Below are positions 10,116 to 17,330 of a DNA stretch of 39,820 nucleotides, in pieces (the stretch's first letter is position 1; each line of letters starts with the position of its first letter). The DNA is from an uncultured Hyphomicrobiaceae bacterium. Lineage in GTDB: Bacteria > Pseudomonadota > Alphaproteobacteria > Rhizobiales > CALHAX01. The notes under the pieces were generated by a model. The model had not been told where the DNA came from and did not search any database. It saw only the letters and a program-made list of their open reading frames with translations. A program made the translations under genes and the position numbers. The stretch spans positions 1 to 39,820 of the forward strand of contig CALHAX010000079.1 of NCBI GenBank assembly GCA_937931785.1, in the 5' to 3' direction.

Positions 10116-10919
10116 TCAGGACGCAACGGCACGGGCACGGGGTCCGCAGAAGTACTCTCGTATCCACGGATGAGACGGAGCGGCCTGTAACAAGCTCGGT
10201 GTCCCGGTACTCACGATTTTCTTGTCTGCCAGAACGGCGACGCGATCACACACCGCAAAAATACTATCGAGATCGTGGGTCACCATATACACGGTGAGTC
10301 CAAGCGCCCGCTGTAATTTTCGGATCAATTGGTCGAAGTCCGCGGCTCCTATCGGATCAAGGCCGGACGTCGGTTCATCAAGGAAGACAATTTCGGGATC
10401 GAGCGCAAGTGCCCGCGCCAACCCGGCGCGCTTGCGCATACCGCCAGATAGCTCGGAGGGATATTTACACGCGGCTTCCGGCGGCAGCCCCACAAGCGCA
10501 AGCTTCAGCATGGCGAGTTCGTCCCGCAGACGCTCCGGCAAATCCAGATGTTCCCGCATGGGCACCTGAATATTCTGCAGAACAGTCATGGCGCCGAACA
10601 AGGCACCGTCTTGAAATAGAACGCCCCATCGAGCATCCATATCAAGGCGTTCTGCAGATGTCAGACCGCTGGTATCACGTTCAAAGACCTCGATCACTCC
10701 GCCATCGGTCGTCTCAAGCCCAGTAATGCACCGTAATAATACGGACTTCCCCTGTCCCGAAGCCCCGACAATTCCCAAAACCTCACCACGTTGGACATCG
10801 AGATCCAGGTCATGAAAAATCACCTGGTTACCAAACCGTTTGACTAGGCCACGCACACTGAGAACGGGAGGCACGTTGTTCCCGGCACTCGGCGCGTTTG
10901 GGGACTCCATCGCAGTCAT
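10116..10919 (-). CDS. mlaF: ABC transporter ATP-binding protein, MlaF-like
   Basis: This 267-residue ATPase energises the lipid transporter. Walker A is GASGQGKS (52-59), the Q-loop region is LFQDGALF near 101-108, the ABC signature is LSGGM (157-161) and Walker B is VFLDE (178-182). The D-loop SGLDP follows, and the switch His lies in VTHDLDSIF. The LSGGMRKRAGLARAL form is characteristic of MlaF-type ATPases. The ATG at 10919 lies 3 bp after the mlaE stop, which indicates translational coupling with the permease it serves. Confidence 0.95.
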   Translation of the reverse strand: MTAMESPNAPSAGNNVPPVLSVRGLVKRFGNQVIFHDLDLDVQRGEVLGIVGASGQGKSVLLRCITGLETTDGGVIEVFERDTSGLTSAERLDMDARWGVLFQDGALFGAMTVLQNIQVPMREHLDLPERLRDELAMLKLALVGLPPEAACKYPSELSGGMRKRAGLARALALDPEIVFLDEPTSGLDPIGAADFDQLIRKLQRALGLTVYMVTHDLDSIFAVCDRVAVLADKKIVSTGTPSLLQAAPSHPWIREYFCGPRARAVAS

Positions 10920-10922
10920 CCC

Positions 10923-12113
10923 TCAAATACCAATCGCGGAGAGAAAGAGAGCAAAGACCGCATCAAGAATAATCACCACGAAGATCGATTTCACAACAGC
11001 ACTGGTCACGTGGAAACCGAGGGATTCGGCACTACCACGCACTTTCAAACCCTCAAGACATCCGATCAGTGCAATGCTGATGGCGGCAAGTGGCGTTTTG
11101 ATCATACCAACGAAGAAGTGCCGGGGTTCGATCGAATCGTTCATGCGGATGATGTAGTCGAGCGGCTCCATATCGAGCATCAGCACGGCAACGATGCCGC
11201 CACCCAGCAGACACATCATATCAGCGACAAATGTCAGAAGCGGCAAGGCGACAAGCAGTGCCAGCACACGTGGAACGACCAGCGTTTCAAGGGGATTAAT
11301 CCCTAGTGTCCGCATCGCATCGATTTCTTCACGCATTTTCATGGAGCCGATCTCTGCCGTGAACGCAGATCCAGACCGCCCCGCCACCATGATGGCCGTA
11401 AGAAGCACGCCGACTTCGCGTAGGGAGAGAATAGCGACGAGGTTCACCGCATAGGCCTGTGCGCCATAGTATTCCAACTGCACTGCGCCCTGCTGCATGA
11501 CGACGGCACCAATCAGAACGCAGATCAGCGAGATGATCGGAAGGGCGCGCAATCCGGCATGTTCAAGGTGGTGCACAAACGACGTTGCGCGAAATCGCCA
11601 GGGCCGCACAACCGTTGCCGCAATGCTGCCCGTCACCGCCCCCAGAAAACTCACGAGCGCATAGCTGAACGATGCAACATGCAAGGATGCACGTCCAAGA
11701 TCGGTAATGATGCTTTCCGGTTTCCCCTCACTTCTGATCAGATTATCCGGATCCGGACTATGCGCTCGCACCTCATCGAGCAGGATGCCGTGCGGTTCGA
11801 GAACTCCAACAAACCGGGATGGAAGGCCAAGATTGCTCCACAAATCCGCGGTCTTGTTCAACAGCCAAGCTCCGGCCGTATCGAGACGCTCGAGACCACT
11901 GAGATCAATTTCCCCACGCTCGGCTGAATGTGCCGCGCGATGAAGTCGCAATCCCGCGAGCACCTGTTCTATTCCGGCCACCTCGCGTACGGTCCAGCAG
12001 CCTGTGACAGCCAGCCTGAGCACATCGCCATCATCCATAAGCGCAACGCCCGGCGCGCACCCGCGCGATGGCAACCCTTTATGGGTTTTGAAACGGTTGC
12101 GCGACGCAGTCAT
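10923..12113 (-). CDS. mlaE: STAS-MlaE fusion permease
   Basis: This 396-residue inner-membrane permease has an N-terminal STAS domain (about 25-110, with EIDLSGLERLDTAGAWLL) fused to an MlaE domain (about 150-395). The MlaE hallmark is present: EVGVLLTAIMVAGRSGSAF, followed by EIGSMKMREEIDAM. In E. coli the STAS part is the separate protein MlaB, so the fusion covers both roles. The ATG at 12113 is taken over a TTG at 12116. An AGAGG lies 11 bases upstream. It is the first gene of the operon mlaE-mlaF-mlaD-lipoprotein. No mlaC or mlaA gene is in the window. Confidence 0.93.
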   Translation of the reverse strand: MTASRNRFKTHKGLPSRGCAPGVALMDDGDVLRLAVTGCWTVREVAGIEQVLAGLRLHRAAHSAERGEIDLSGLERLDTAGAWLLNKTADLWSNLGLPSRFVGVLEPHGILLDEVRAHSPDPDNLIRSEGKPESIITDLGRASLHVASFSYALVSFLGAVTGSIAATVVRPWRFRATSFVHHLEHAGLRALPIISLICVLIGAVVMQQGAVQLEYYGAQAYAVNLVAILSLREVGVLLTAIMVAGRSGSAFTAEIGSMKMREEIDAMRTLGINPLETLVVPRVLALLVALPLLTFVADMMCLLGGGIVAVLMLDMEPLDYIIRMNDSIEPRHFFVGMIKTPLAAISIALIGCLEGLKVRGSAESLGFHVTSAVVKSIFVVIILDAVFALFLSAIGI

Positions 12114-12344
12114 CAAAGTGACGGCCTCTTCAAGCTCACTCCAGCTCTCACATCAATTGTTGTTCAGATGCAAATGACCGGGAAGAGAAGGCGTTGATTC
12201 GATTGAACTTCAGTCTAACGCCTGCTGCCATCAGGCCTGCAGTAAAATAAAGATTTCCCCGACAATGCGCAGCGATTCATCAGCTCACGCGAACCGCAGG
12301 ATGTCCGTGCTGATCAATATTCGAAGCAAGCTATCATTGATGAT

Positions 12345-13568
12345 TCAAACGGCCAGAGGCGTGGTCTTGAGTTCGCGAATCAAAGCCAGCCCTAGCAGAA
12401 CAGCGGCACCTGCTACGAGAGCCATCGCAAGATAGGCACCACCACCGAATGCCCGATACAGTGGCCCGGACGCCGCGAACGCTGCTGCCATGAAAATTCC
12501 GGCGGCAAATGTTGCGTGCAGTCCTTGAGCCGTCGATGCACGGTCCTCACCCGCTAACTGGCTGATCAGGTGGATGGCTCCAAGATGAACCGCGCCGAAT
12601 GTCAGTCCGTGCAGAACCTGGATCAGACACAGCATGGCAAATGGCGGATCGAGCGCCACCAATGGCCAACGCAACACGCCAGCCGCGGCACCAATGACAA
12701 GCAGCCAGGCAGACGAAACACGTGCCGACACCCAACCCGACACGGCAAACAATCCAATCTCGGCGATCACACCGATAGACCAGAGCACACCAATGGATGT
12801 GGCGGGCAAACCGATGGCCTGCCAGTGAATCGTACCGAATGCATAGTAGACTGCGTGCGTGGCCTGCCCGAGCCCGCTGACCAGCAGCAACAGGAAAAAC
12901 GCCCGCGTTCGCAGGAGCATACCAACGTCCTGCCATTCGATTCCGGTGCTTGCGGTCGCTGGTCCGTTGGTGCTTTCCTGCTGATCAGGAAACGCAGATA
13001 TCGCCGTAACGGTTGCAGCAAGAACCAGTGCCGCAGATGCAGCGATCATCAAAGGCACAATCGGCCATGCTCCGTAACGTCCGAGTGTCCAGCCACCCAA
13101 CAACCCCGCGGCAATGAATGTCAGCGATCCCCACAACCGCATGCGACCGTAGTCAAGGCCATAGGCCCGGACCCCGCGCATGGCGAGAGCTTCCGTCAAC
13201 GGCATGATGGCCGTCCAGAAGGTCGCGAACACGATCATAGTCAGCAGGATAGGCCAGAAGCCTCGGACCTGTAGGAGGACGCACGCGCTTGCCAGCACAC
13301 CCCACGCCAAAATCACGACGGTCTGCCTCGGGCGGCGAAACCGGTCTGCCGCAAACGTAATCAGTGGCGTTGTTGCAACCCGCACCAGCATGGGGAGTGA
13401 CAAGACCATGGCAATGCCGGTTGCGTCGAGGCCACGCCCGAGCAACCATGTCGGCAGGTAGGCGGTTTGTATCCCGACGATGAAGAAGATTGCGCCATAG
13501 ATTGCGGCGAGCCGAAACGCCACGGCGCGGGCCTCCACCTGATCCTGCACATATGTGCCGTCTATCAT
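12345..13568 (-). CDS. MFS transporter, phenylpropionate-permease-like
   Basis: This 407-residue protein has twelve predicted membrane segments. The N-terminal part, with YLPTWLLGRGLDATGIAMVLSL and the MFS loop TFAADRFRRPRQ, resembles the 3-phenylpropionic acid transporter (HcaT/PPP) subgroup of MFS permeases. It is presumed to work in the inner membrane. The frame is open further upstream into the dehydratase gene, but the ATG at 13568, with CAGG eight bases upstream, leaves a 16-bp gap after the dehydratase stop and starts just before the first helix. It is the last of three closely spaced minus-strand genes. The substrate is not known. Confidence 0.8.
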   Translation of the reverse strand: MIDGTYVQDQVEARAVAFRLAAIYGAIFFIVGIQTAYLPTWLLGRGLDATGIAMVLSLPMLVRVATTPLITFAADRFRRPRQTVVILAWGVLASACVLLQVRGFWPILLTMIVFATFWTAIMPLTEALAMRGVRAYGLDYGRMRLWGSLTFIAAGLLGGWTLGRYGAWPIVPLMIAASAALVLAATVTAISAFPDQQESTNGPATASTGIEWQDVGMLLRTRAFFLLLLVSGLGQATHAVYYAFGTIHWQAIGLPATSIGVLWSIGVIAEIGLFAVSGWVSARVSSAWLLVIGAAAGVLRWPLVALDPPFAMLCLIQVLHGLTFGAVHLGAIHLISQLAGEDRASTAQGLHATFAAGIFMAAAFAASGPLYRAFGGGAYLAMALVAGAAVLLGLALIRELKTTPLAV

Positions 13569-13584
13569 TCGCATAACCTGAGCA

Positions 13585-14580
13585 TCATGCGATTGCAGCG
13601 CCCTGATCCGTGATAATCTCGGCAAACAAAGTGGCATCGATATTTCCCCCGGAAAGCAGCACGACGACAGATTGTCCTTCGACATTGACCTTGCGTGTCA
13701 GCACTGCAGCGAGAGCGACGGCACCACCGGGCTCAACGACGGTCTTGAGGGCATCCCAGGCGAACCGAACGGCAGTACGTGCCTCATCGTCACTGACAAC
13801 AAGGACATCATGAAGGTGTGCCGTGTTGATCGGGAATGTCAGCTCACCGGGTGACATCGACAGGAGCGAGTCGCAGATCGAACCGGCAGACGTACTGTTC
13901 CTTTCCCGCTTCCCGGAGGCCAAGGAGCGCGCGGTATCGTCAAAACCTTCCGGTTCGACGGCATAGATTTTCGCATGCGGAAAAAACGCATGGATCGCAA
14001 GACACGTTCCGGCCGTGAGCCCGCCGCCGCCGCACGGCACAAGAACGGTGTCAATCGCTTGGTTCGCCGCACGAAAGTCTTGCGCAACCTCAAGACCAGC
14101 TGTGCCTTGGCCTGCAATGATGTGCGGATTATCATACGGATGGATGAACACGCCGCCATCCTGTTCAAGCAGCCTGTGCGCGACGGCTTCCCGATCCTCA
14201 TTTGCCCGATCGTAGGTTACAATCTTTCCCCCGGATCGTTGTACGCCAGCCACTTTAATCTCCGGTGCATCTTCCGGCATCACAATGGTTGCCGGCATGC
14301 CGCACAAACGAGCCGCCTCCGCGATTCCTTGTGCATGGTTTCCGGATGAGGTTGTGACGATACCATCGCGCGCCGCATCTTCGGGTACACGCGAGACGGC
14401 ATTGTAGGCCCCGCGAAACTTGAAGGCCCCGACCCGTTGCATGTTCTCGGCCTTGAGATGGACGGTTCCACCGGTGAATGTGTCCAGCCTTGAACTTGTG
14501 AGCAGAGGCGTGCGCATAGCCTGCCCTGCAATTTGTTGTGCCGCAGCCTCTATGTCGGCAAATGTCGGGGGTGTCAGCAT
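13585..14580 (-). CDS. Threonine/serine dehydratase, PLP-dependent
   Basis: This 331-residue fold-type II PLP enzyme has Lys54 in GAFKFRGA as the Schiff-base lysine, the substrate-binding TTSSGNHAQG (76-85) and the phosphate-binding glycine loop CGGGGLTAG (183-191). It lacks the C-terminal ACT-like regulatory domain of biosynthetic IlvA, so it belongs to the short group: catabolic threonine dehydratases, serine racemases and hydroxyaspartate dehydratases. It should deaminate threonine or serine, or racemise serine. The ATG at 14580 has GGA about 10 bases upstream and is preferred over a GTG at 14607. It lies between a glycosyltransferase and an MFS gene. Confidence 0.9.
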   Translation of the reverse strand: MLTPPTFADIEAAAQQIAGQAMRTPLLTSSRLDTFTGGTVHLKAENMQRVGAFKFRGAYNAVSRVPEDAARDGIVTTSSGNHAQGIAEAARLCGMPATIVMPEDAPEIKVAGVQRSGGKIVTYDRANEDREAVAHRLLEQDGGVFIHPYDNPHIIAGQGTAGLEVAQDFRAANQAIDTVLVPCGGGGLTAGTCLAIHAFFPHAKIYAVEPEGFDDTARSLASGKRERNSTSAGSICDSLLSMSPGELTFPINTAHLHDVLVVSDDEARTAVRFAWDALKTVVEPGGAVALAAVLTRKVNVEGQSVVVLLSGGNIDATLFAEIITDQGAAIA

Positions 14581-14617
14581 GGCGATGGATCCGTTGGATT
14601 TTTTCACGACCGTCGTA

Positions 14618-15652
14618 TCATGACGGATCGCGCACGTCTCGGGATGACCAACCGTTGGCCACTGCTATTGTGTCGAGGAACTGCGATGCGCACACGTGCC
14701 AGGAGAAGGCTTCGGCAGAGTGACGTACGAGCGAGCGGTCGAGCCCGAACGCCCGCGTAACGGCGGCGCCAAGGTCGTCATCCAGCGCACCGTTGACGCC
14801 TTCCTCAACCACGTCGACCGGTCCAGTCACAGGGTACGCTGCGACGGGTATGCCGGACGCCATCGCTTCAAGCATGACGATCCCGAACGTGTCTGTGCGA
14901 CTTGGAAAGACAAAGACATCGGCGGACGCGTAAGCCGCTGCCAATGCTTCCCCTTCTAGTTTCCCCGTGAAGGTAACCATCGGGTGCATCTGTTTGAAAG
15001 ATTTCAGTGCTGGACCATCGCCGACAACAATCTTGCGTGCGGGATGAGAAATATCGAGGAACGCTTCGATGTTCTTTTCCACGGCGACGCGCCCGACATA
15101 GATCAGAACCGGACCATCGCCAAAGATGCGCACGTTGGACGGTCGATACATTTCAGTGTCGACACCGCGCGTCCAGGGCAGGATTTTTTCGAAGCCCCGC
15201 TGCCGCAACTCGTGGGCAAGGCTTGGGGTTGCGACGAGTGTGCCGTTGCCAGCATTATGGAAGCGCCGCAGCGCGGCGTAACTTACGCCCGGTCGGATGA
15301 ACGGCAGGCGTGCGGCAACGTACTCCGGAAAACGGGTGTGGAAGCAGGTGGTGTACGGCACATCATGACGCAGGCACCACCGTCGCGCAGCCCAGCCGAT
15401 CGGCCCTTCCGTGGGGATGTGGATGGCGTCGGCATTGCGGGCTTCGAACGCCCGCCAAATGTCGCGTGATCGGCACCAGGCGAGACGAATTTCAGGATAG
15501 GTTGGCAGAGGAACAGTGCGGAAGGCGTTGGGAGACAGCACCTCCAGACGAACATCTCGGGACGTCAGTTCCTGTTGCACGCGTTGATATGTGCGCACGA
15601 CTCCATTGACCTGGGGGAGCCAGGCATCTGTCGCAAGGAGGATCGTCTTCAT
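14618..15652 (-). CDS. Glycosyltransferase family 4 (GT-B)
   Basis: This 344-residue protein starts LLATDAWLPQVNGVVRTYQ, a form typical of GT4 mannosyl/glucosyl transferases of the MgtA/SqdX type that modify lipids. The donor-binding domain has YVGRVAVEKNIEAFL and then SRTDTFGIVMLEAMASG, the E-x7-E type motif of GT-B enzymes. It probably transfers a sugar from a nucleotide donor to a lipid or glycan at the cytoplasmic side of the membrane. The ATG at 15652 is chosen because the fold begins directly after it; the longer open frame upstream runs through a terminator hairpin. Acceptor and donor are unknown. Confidence 0.88.
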   Translation of the reverse strand: MKTILLATDAWLPQVNGVVRTYQRVQQELTSRDVRLEVLSPNAFRTVPLPTYPEIRLAWCRSRDIWRAFEARNADAIHIPTEGPIGWAARRWCLRHDVPYTTCFHTRFPEYVAARLPFIRPGVSYAALRRFHNAGNGTLVATPSLAHELRQRGFEKILPWTRGVDTEMYRPSNVRIFGDGPVLIYVGRVAVEKNIEAFLDISHPARKIVVGDGPALKSFKQMHPMVTFTGKLEGEALAAAYASADVFVFPSRTDTFGIVMLEAMASGIPVAAYPVTGPVDVVEEGVNGALDDDLGAAVTRAFGLDRSLVRHSAEAFSWHVCASQFLDTIAVANGWSSRDVRDPS

Positions 15653-15701
15653 GGTCGATGCACATTCACGATTCGGAGAGCAAATTCGTGACAGTCTTGA
15701 C

Positions 15702-15732
15702 AAAAAAAGCCCGATCGCGTGATCGGGCCTTT
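15702..15732 (-). terminator. Rho-independent terminator downstream of the FadL-family gene
   Basis: GCCCGATC (15709-15716) pairs perfectly with GATCGGGC (15721-15728) around a 4-base loop. On the minus strand the stem is followed by seven T residues (15702-15708). It lies 77 bp after the FadL stop and before the glycosyltransferase, so it separates the two units. Confidence 0.85.
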
Positions 15733-15768
15733 TGAGTGTTTGGGTCGTCGCAGGTCCCTCGCGGGATC

Positions 15769-15799
15769 GGGCTTGATCGGATCCAGTTCGATCAGGCCC
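15769..15799 (-). terminator. Second hairpin directly after the FadL-family stop
   Basis: GGGCTTGATCG (15769-15779) pairs with CGATCAGGCCC (15789-15799), with one G-T pair and a 9-base loop. There is no T-run. It may protect or pause the transcript ahead of the strong terminator at 15702-15732. Confidence 0.4.
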
Positions 15800-15809
15800 A
15801 GCCAAATTC

Positions 15810-17126
15810 TTACTGGAAGAAGCCGCCGAAGATCGGATGGTCTGCATCCAGTTTGGATTTCATGCTGAAAGAGATGATGTCGACCGACGCTTCGACATTA
15901 CCACTCAACGTCAATGCAGGGTTCAACGCCGTCGAACGCTCGAATCGCGCTTCATCGACGAACACATGCGTGTAAGCAAAATCGAGCGTTGTATGATGGT
16001 TCAGCTTGTATGTTGCGCCAGCACTTACCCAGAAACGATCAGAATCTGGAACAGGCGTCAGACGTTCTGAAGCATTCTGAATTGGCGATTCTTCGTACGC
16101 CAAACCTGCGCGGATCGTCAGTGAGTCGGACATATCATACTCCGCACCGATTGAGGCAAACCACGCATCGTGCCAATTGGCATCAATCGTCGCCGTACCA
16201 CCCGCGAGCATAGGGTTGATGCCGGTCAGGTCATTCAACGAAACCGCGTCGAAATCGGACCAATTCGTCCATTCAAATGTACCCATAAGGCGGAGACTTG
16301 GGGAAACCGCCTGACGAATGCTGAATGTAATAATGTCAGGCGTTGTGAGGTCCACATTGTTTGAAGAGGCAGGAAGCGGACTTCCAATTACTCTTAGGTC
16401 ACCCTCGAGTGTTTGTTTGATTTCAGAGCGGTACCCAATCCCGATCTGCGTGCCTTCTGCCGGATTCAAGTACAGTCCAAGTGTGCCGCCAAAGGCAATA
16501 TCGTCTCCTTCATAGACGGCGCTTGCAGCTCCCGGACCAACACCGGTTGCAAACTTGAGTTGCGCATCCATGTACTGGATTTGAACACCGGCACCAATCG
16601 TAACACCGGGCATAACCTGATAGGCGAGCGTCGGAGCCGCATTGACCGTGAAAATTTTCGAGCGCCGTGCAATAGTTGCACCCTGCCAGTCCCTGTCAGC
16701 TGGCTTTGTCACAAGACCAAACGGTGAGTTGATGCTCAGGCCAACCCATAAGTCGTTATTGAGCTGATGCCCGAAGTAGCTAGCAGGGATGACCGCATCT
16801 TCGGCAATATCACCACTGCTTGACCCGCCGGGACTTATGCCTGCCAGTGAATTATTGGCCCCCGGCACAGGGTCAGCTTCCAGATTGACCCGACCAATGA
16901 AGATGGCCGCATGGCTTTCCGTGTTCGTGCCTTCGGATGCGCCCAGTGCAGCCGGGTTCCAGAACATGGAGCTGAGATCACCACCAGCCGCGCTGCCAGC
17001 AAAGGATGCGCCTTGAGACGATGTCGACTGCTCGCGAACCGCGAAGCCGCCAGCATGTGCAACAGTCGTTGTTGCAATGACGCCCGCAGCCGTCGTCATC
17101 AGAAAAGTTTTGAAAGTCTTTTGCAC
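15810..17126 (-). CDS. Outer-membrane transport protein, OmpP1/FadL family
   Basis: This 438-residue protein has an N-terminal signal peptide (about 1-25, ending TVAHA). The mature start GGFAVREQSTSSQGASFAG is typical of the FadL N-terminal hatch, and SSMFWNPAAL follows. The remainder alternates polar and hydrophobic residues, as in a beta-barrel, and ends in FGGFFQ. FadL-type channels admit long-chain fatty acids and other hydrophobic compounds by lateral diffusion. The start is a GTG at 17126 with GGGGGAA seven bases upstream, which gives a clean signal peptide. An RND exporter gene lies 204 bp upstream on the same strand, and two terminator hairpins follow. Confidence 0.9.
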   Translation of the reverse strand: MQKTFKTFLMTTAAGVIATTTVAHAGGFAVREQSTSSQGASFAGSAAGGDLSSMFWNPAALGASEGTNTESHAAIFIGRVNLEADPVPGANNSLAGISPGGSSSGDIAEDAVIPASYFGHQLNNDLWVGLSINSPFGLVTKPADRDWQGATIARRSKIFTVNAAPTLAYQVMPGVTIGAGVQIQYMDAQLKFATGVGPGAASAVYEGDDIAFGGTLGLYLNPAEGTQIGIGYRSEIKQTLEGDLRVIGSPLPASSNNVDLTTPDIITFSIRQAVSPSLRLMGTFEWTNWSDFDAVSLNDLTGINPMLAGGTATIDANWHDAWFASIGAEYDMSDSLTIRAGLAYEESPIQNASERLTPVPDSDRFWVSAGATYKLNHHTTLDFAYTHVFVDEARFERSTALNPALTLSGNVEASVDIISFSMKSKLDADHPIFGGFFQ

Positions 17127-17186
17127 TGGTCTTCCCCCAACTCTCCACAGGCATGCACATTCGCACATCCCATTTTTGTTGGGAAA

Positions 17187-17215
17187 ATCTAGACACTGGC
17201 TAACGTAAGCGGCAA
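17187..17215 (-). promoter_or_regulatory. Candidate promoter for the FadL-family gene
   Basis: On the minus strand TTGCCG (17210-17215), a 17-base spacer and CTAGAT (17187-17192) lie about 60 bp before the GTG start. The match to sigma70 elements is moderate and was made by eye. Confidence 0.3.
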
Positions 17216-17267
17216 CTGATTGTTGCACCGTCATCTTTGGATTTTGTGAGCAGGCCCGAAGTCGTTG

Positions 17268-17286
17268 CAATTGTGTCACAAATGCG
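17268..17286. promoter_or_regulatory. Palindrome upstream of the FadL-family gene, possible operator
   Basis: GCAATTGTGTCACAAATGC is a 19-base palindrome around a central T with a single mismatched pair. It sits 45 bp after the RND stop and about 53 bp upstream of the candidate -35 box of the FadL gene. Its form fits a dimeric repressor or activator site, but not the CRP or FNR consensus spacing. Confidence 0.35.
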
Positions 17287-17330
17287 ACTTCGCCGCTACA
17301 ATGCAGGGGAACAAGAAATCAGGGCAGTCT

